DNA of 64,000 nt. It comes from Tretioscincus oriximinensis. Its lineage: Eukaryota; Chordata; Lepidosauria; Squamata; Gymnophthalmidae. The notes beneath the pieces are model-generated. The model was not told the origin of the DNA, did not search any database, and saw only the letters and a list, made by a program, of their open reading frames with translations. Location: NCBI GenBank assembly GCA_022410635.1, contig JAJVDF010000133.1:614804-678803 (forward strand), written 5' to 3'. The position numbers and the translations under genes were made by a program. Shown in pieces: positions 63,080 to 64,000 of the stretch; position 1 is the stretch's first letter; each line of letters starts with the position of its first letter.

Positions 63080-64000
63080 TTGTGTTACATAAGAACATAA
63101 GAACATAAGAAGAGCCATACTGGATCAGGCCACAGCCCATCAAGTCCAGCATTCTGGGCAGTCCGAACAGAGGAAAGCAAAATATGCGCCTGTTCATGAC
63201 TCCCTGCAAATGGTATTTCAGGAGTCCTGCTTGTAGCTCCATCCCAGAGGCAACATCCAGATATCCTTCCTAGTATCCATTTATACCTTTAGTGTCCATA
63301 AACCTGTCTAGTCCTGTCTTGAAACTATCCAAGCTGTTAGCTACCACTACCTCTTCAGGAAGTAAATTCCACAGGCCGATGACCCTCTGNGTGAAAAAAT
63401 ACTTTCCTTTGTCTGTTCTCACTTTTCTACCCAACAGTTTTAAGGAGTGCCCTCTGGTCCTTGTGTTGTGTGATAGAGAAAACATTTTTTCTCTATTCAC
63501 CCTGTCGATCCCATGCATGATTTTGTACACTTCAATCAGATCACCCCTCAAACGTCTCCTTTCAAGGCTGAAGAGGCCCAAACNTTGCAGCCTGACTTCG
63601 TAAGGNAGGTGCTCCAGGCCCTTGATCATTTTTGTTGCCCTTTTCTGCACCTTCTCCAGTTCCAAAATATCCCTCTTGAGATGTGGTGACCAGAATTGAA
63701 CACAGTATTCCAAATGTGGCCTCACCACAGATTTATAAAGTGGCAAAACAACATTTGCTGACTTGTTTTCGATTNCTTTCCTAATTATCCCCAACATGGA
63801 ATTTGCCTTTTTTGCTGCTGCTGCACATTGGGTTGACATTTTCATTGAATTGTCCACTAACACCCCAAGATCCTTTTCTTGCTCNGTCACAGAAAGCTTG
63901 GTTCCCATCAGGTGGTAGGAGTAATTGGGGTTCTTTGCCCCAATATGCATGACCTTGCACTTGCTTAAGTTGAAGTGCATTTGCCACTTTGATGCCCACT
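63080..64000 (-). mobile_element. CR1 LINE, 3' part, runs off the window end
   Basis: Minus strand encodes the end of the CR1 [62 protein letters not shown] and a final [13 protein letters not shown], then the full 3' UTR to 63083 with an AAGAACATAAGAACATAAG end. The frame is open apart from N codons, making this the best-preserved CR1 ORF segment here. Confidence 0.9.

Overview
This window is vertebrate nuclear DNA, most likely from a squamate reptile (lizard or snake). Three intron-containing genes of a known vertebrate neighbourhood are recognisable, and the repeats are the mixture typical of lepidosaurs: tRNA-headed Sauria-type SINEs, CR1 and L2 LINE pieces, an L1 piece, Penelope-like fragments, and hAT and mariner MITEs. 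No bacterial, phage or plasmid feature is present. Isolated single N bases occur throughout, including inside exons.

All three genes lie on the minus strand and read right to left as MRPS21, PRPF3, RPRD2, the same order and relative orientation as I recall from human 1q21. RPRD2 (start 37062, stop 7840) has 11 coding exons that join in frame to 1457 codons. PRPF3 (start 57972, stop 41421) has 15 coding exons plus a probable non-coding first exon ending at 59103, and joins to 685 codons. MRPS21 (start 62817, stop 61062) has two coding exons giving 87 codons; its upstream non-coding exon was not found. Every inferred intron has GT-AG ends, all phases match, and no frameshift or internal stop is needed, so all three genes look functional.

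Layout: 1-4310 is repeat-rich DNA beyond RPRD2; 4310-7839 is probably the long RPRD2 3' UTR; 7840-37062 is RPRD2, with a 15.9 kb repeat-filled first intron; 37063-37460 is its GC-rich promoter; 37700-40860 is intergenic, with a CR1 tail, a tRNA-headed SINE, an LTR-like segment and a Penelope GIY-YIG remnant; 40860-59103 is PRPF3, with an L2 reverse-transcriptase relic in its 5.8 kb intron 3; 59040-59470 is the PRPF3 CpG-island promoter; 59660-60340 is CR1 debris; 60724-62845 is MRPS21; 63080-64000 is a CR1 copy.

The genes are housekeeping genes with separate jobs: PRPF3 in the U4/U6.U5 tri-snRNP, RPRD2 in binding the RNA polymerase II CTD, and MRPS21 in the mitochondrial small ribosomal subunit. 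I see no new multi-gene system. The most interesting signals are in the repeats: a CR1 insertion that supplies bases +4 to +6 of the PRPF3 exon 13 splice donor, a high-copy palindromic element joined to CR1 3' tails, two hAT insertions with intact 8-bp target duplications, a mariner MITE with nearly identical long arms, and an array of NRF1-like decamers at the RPRD2 promoter.
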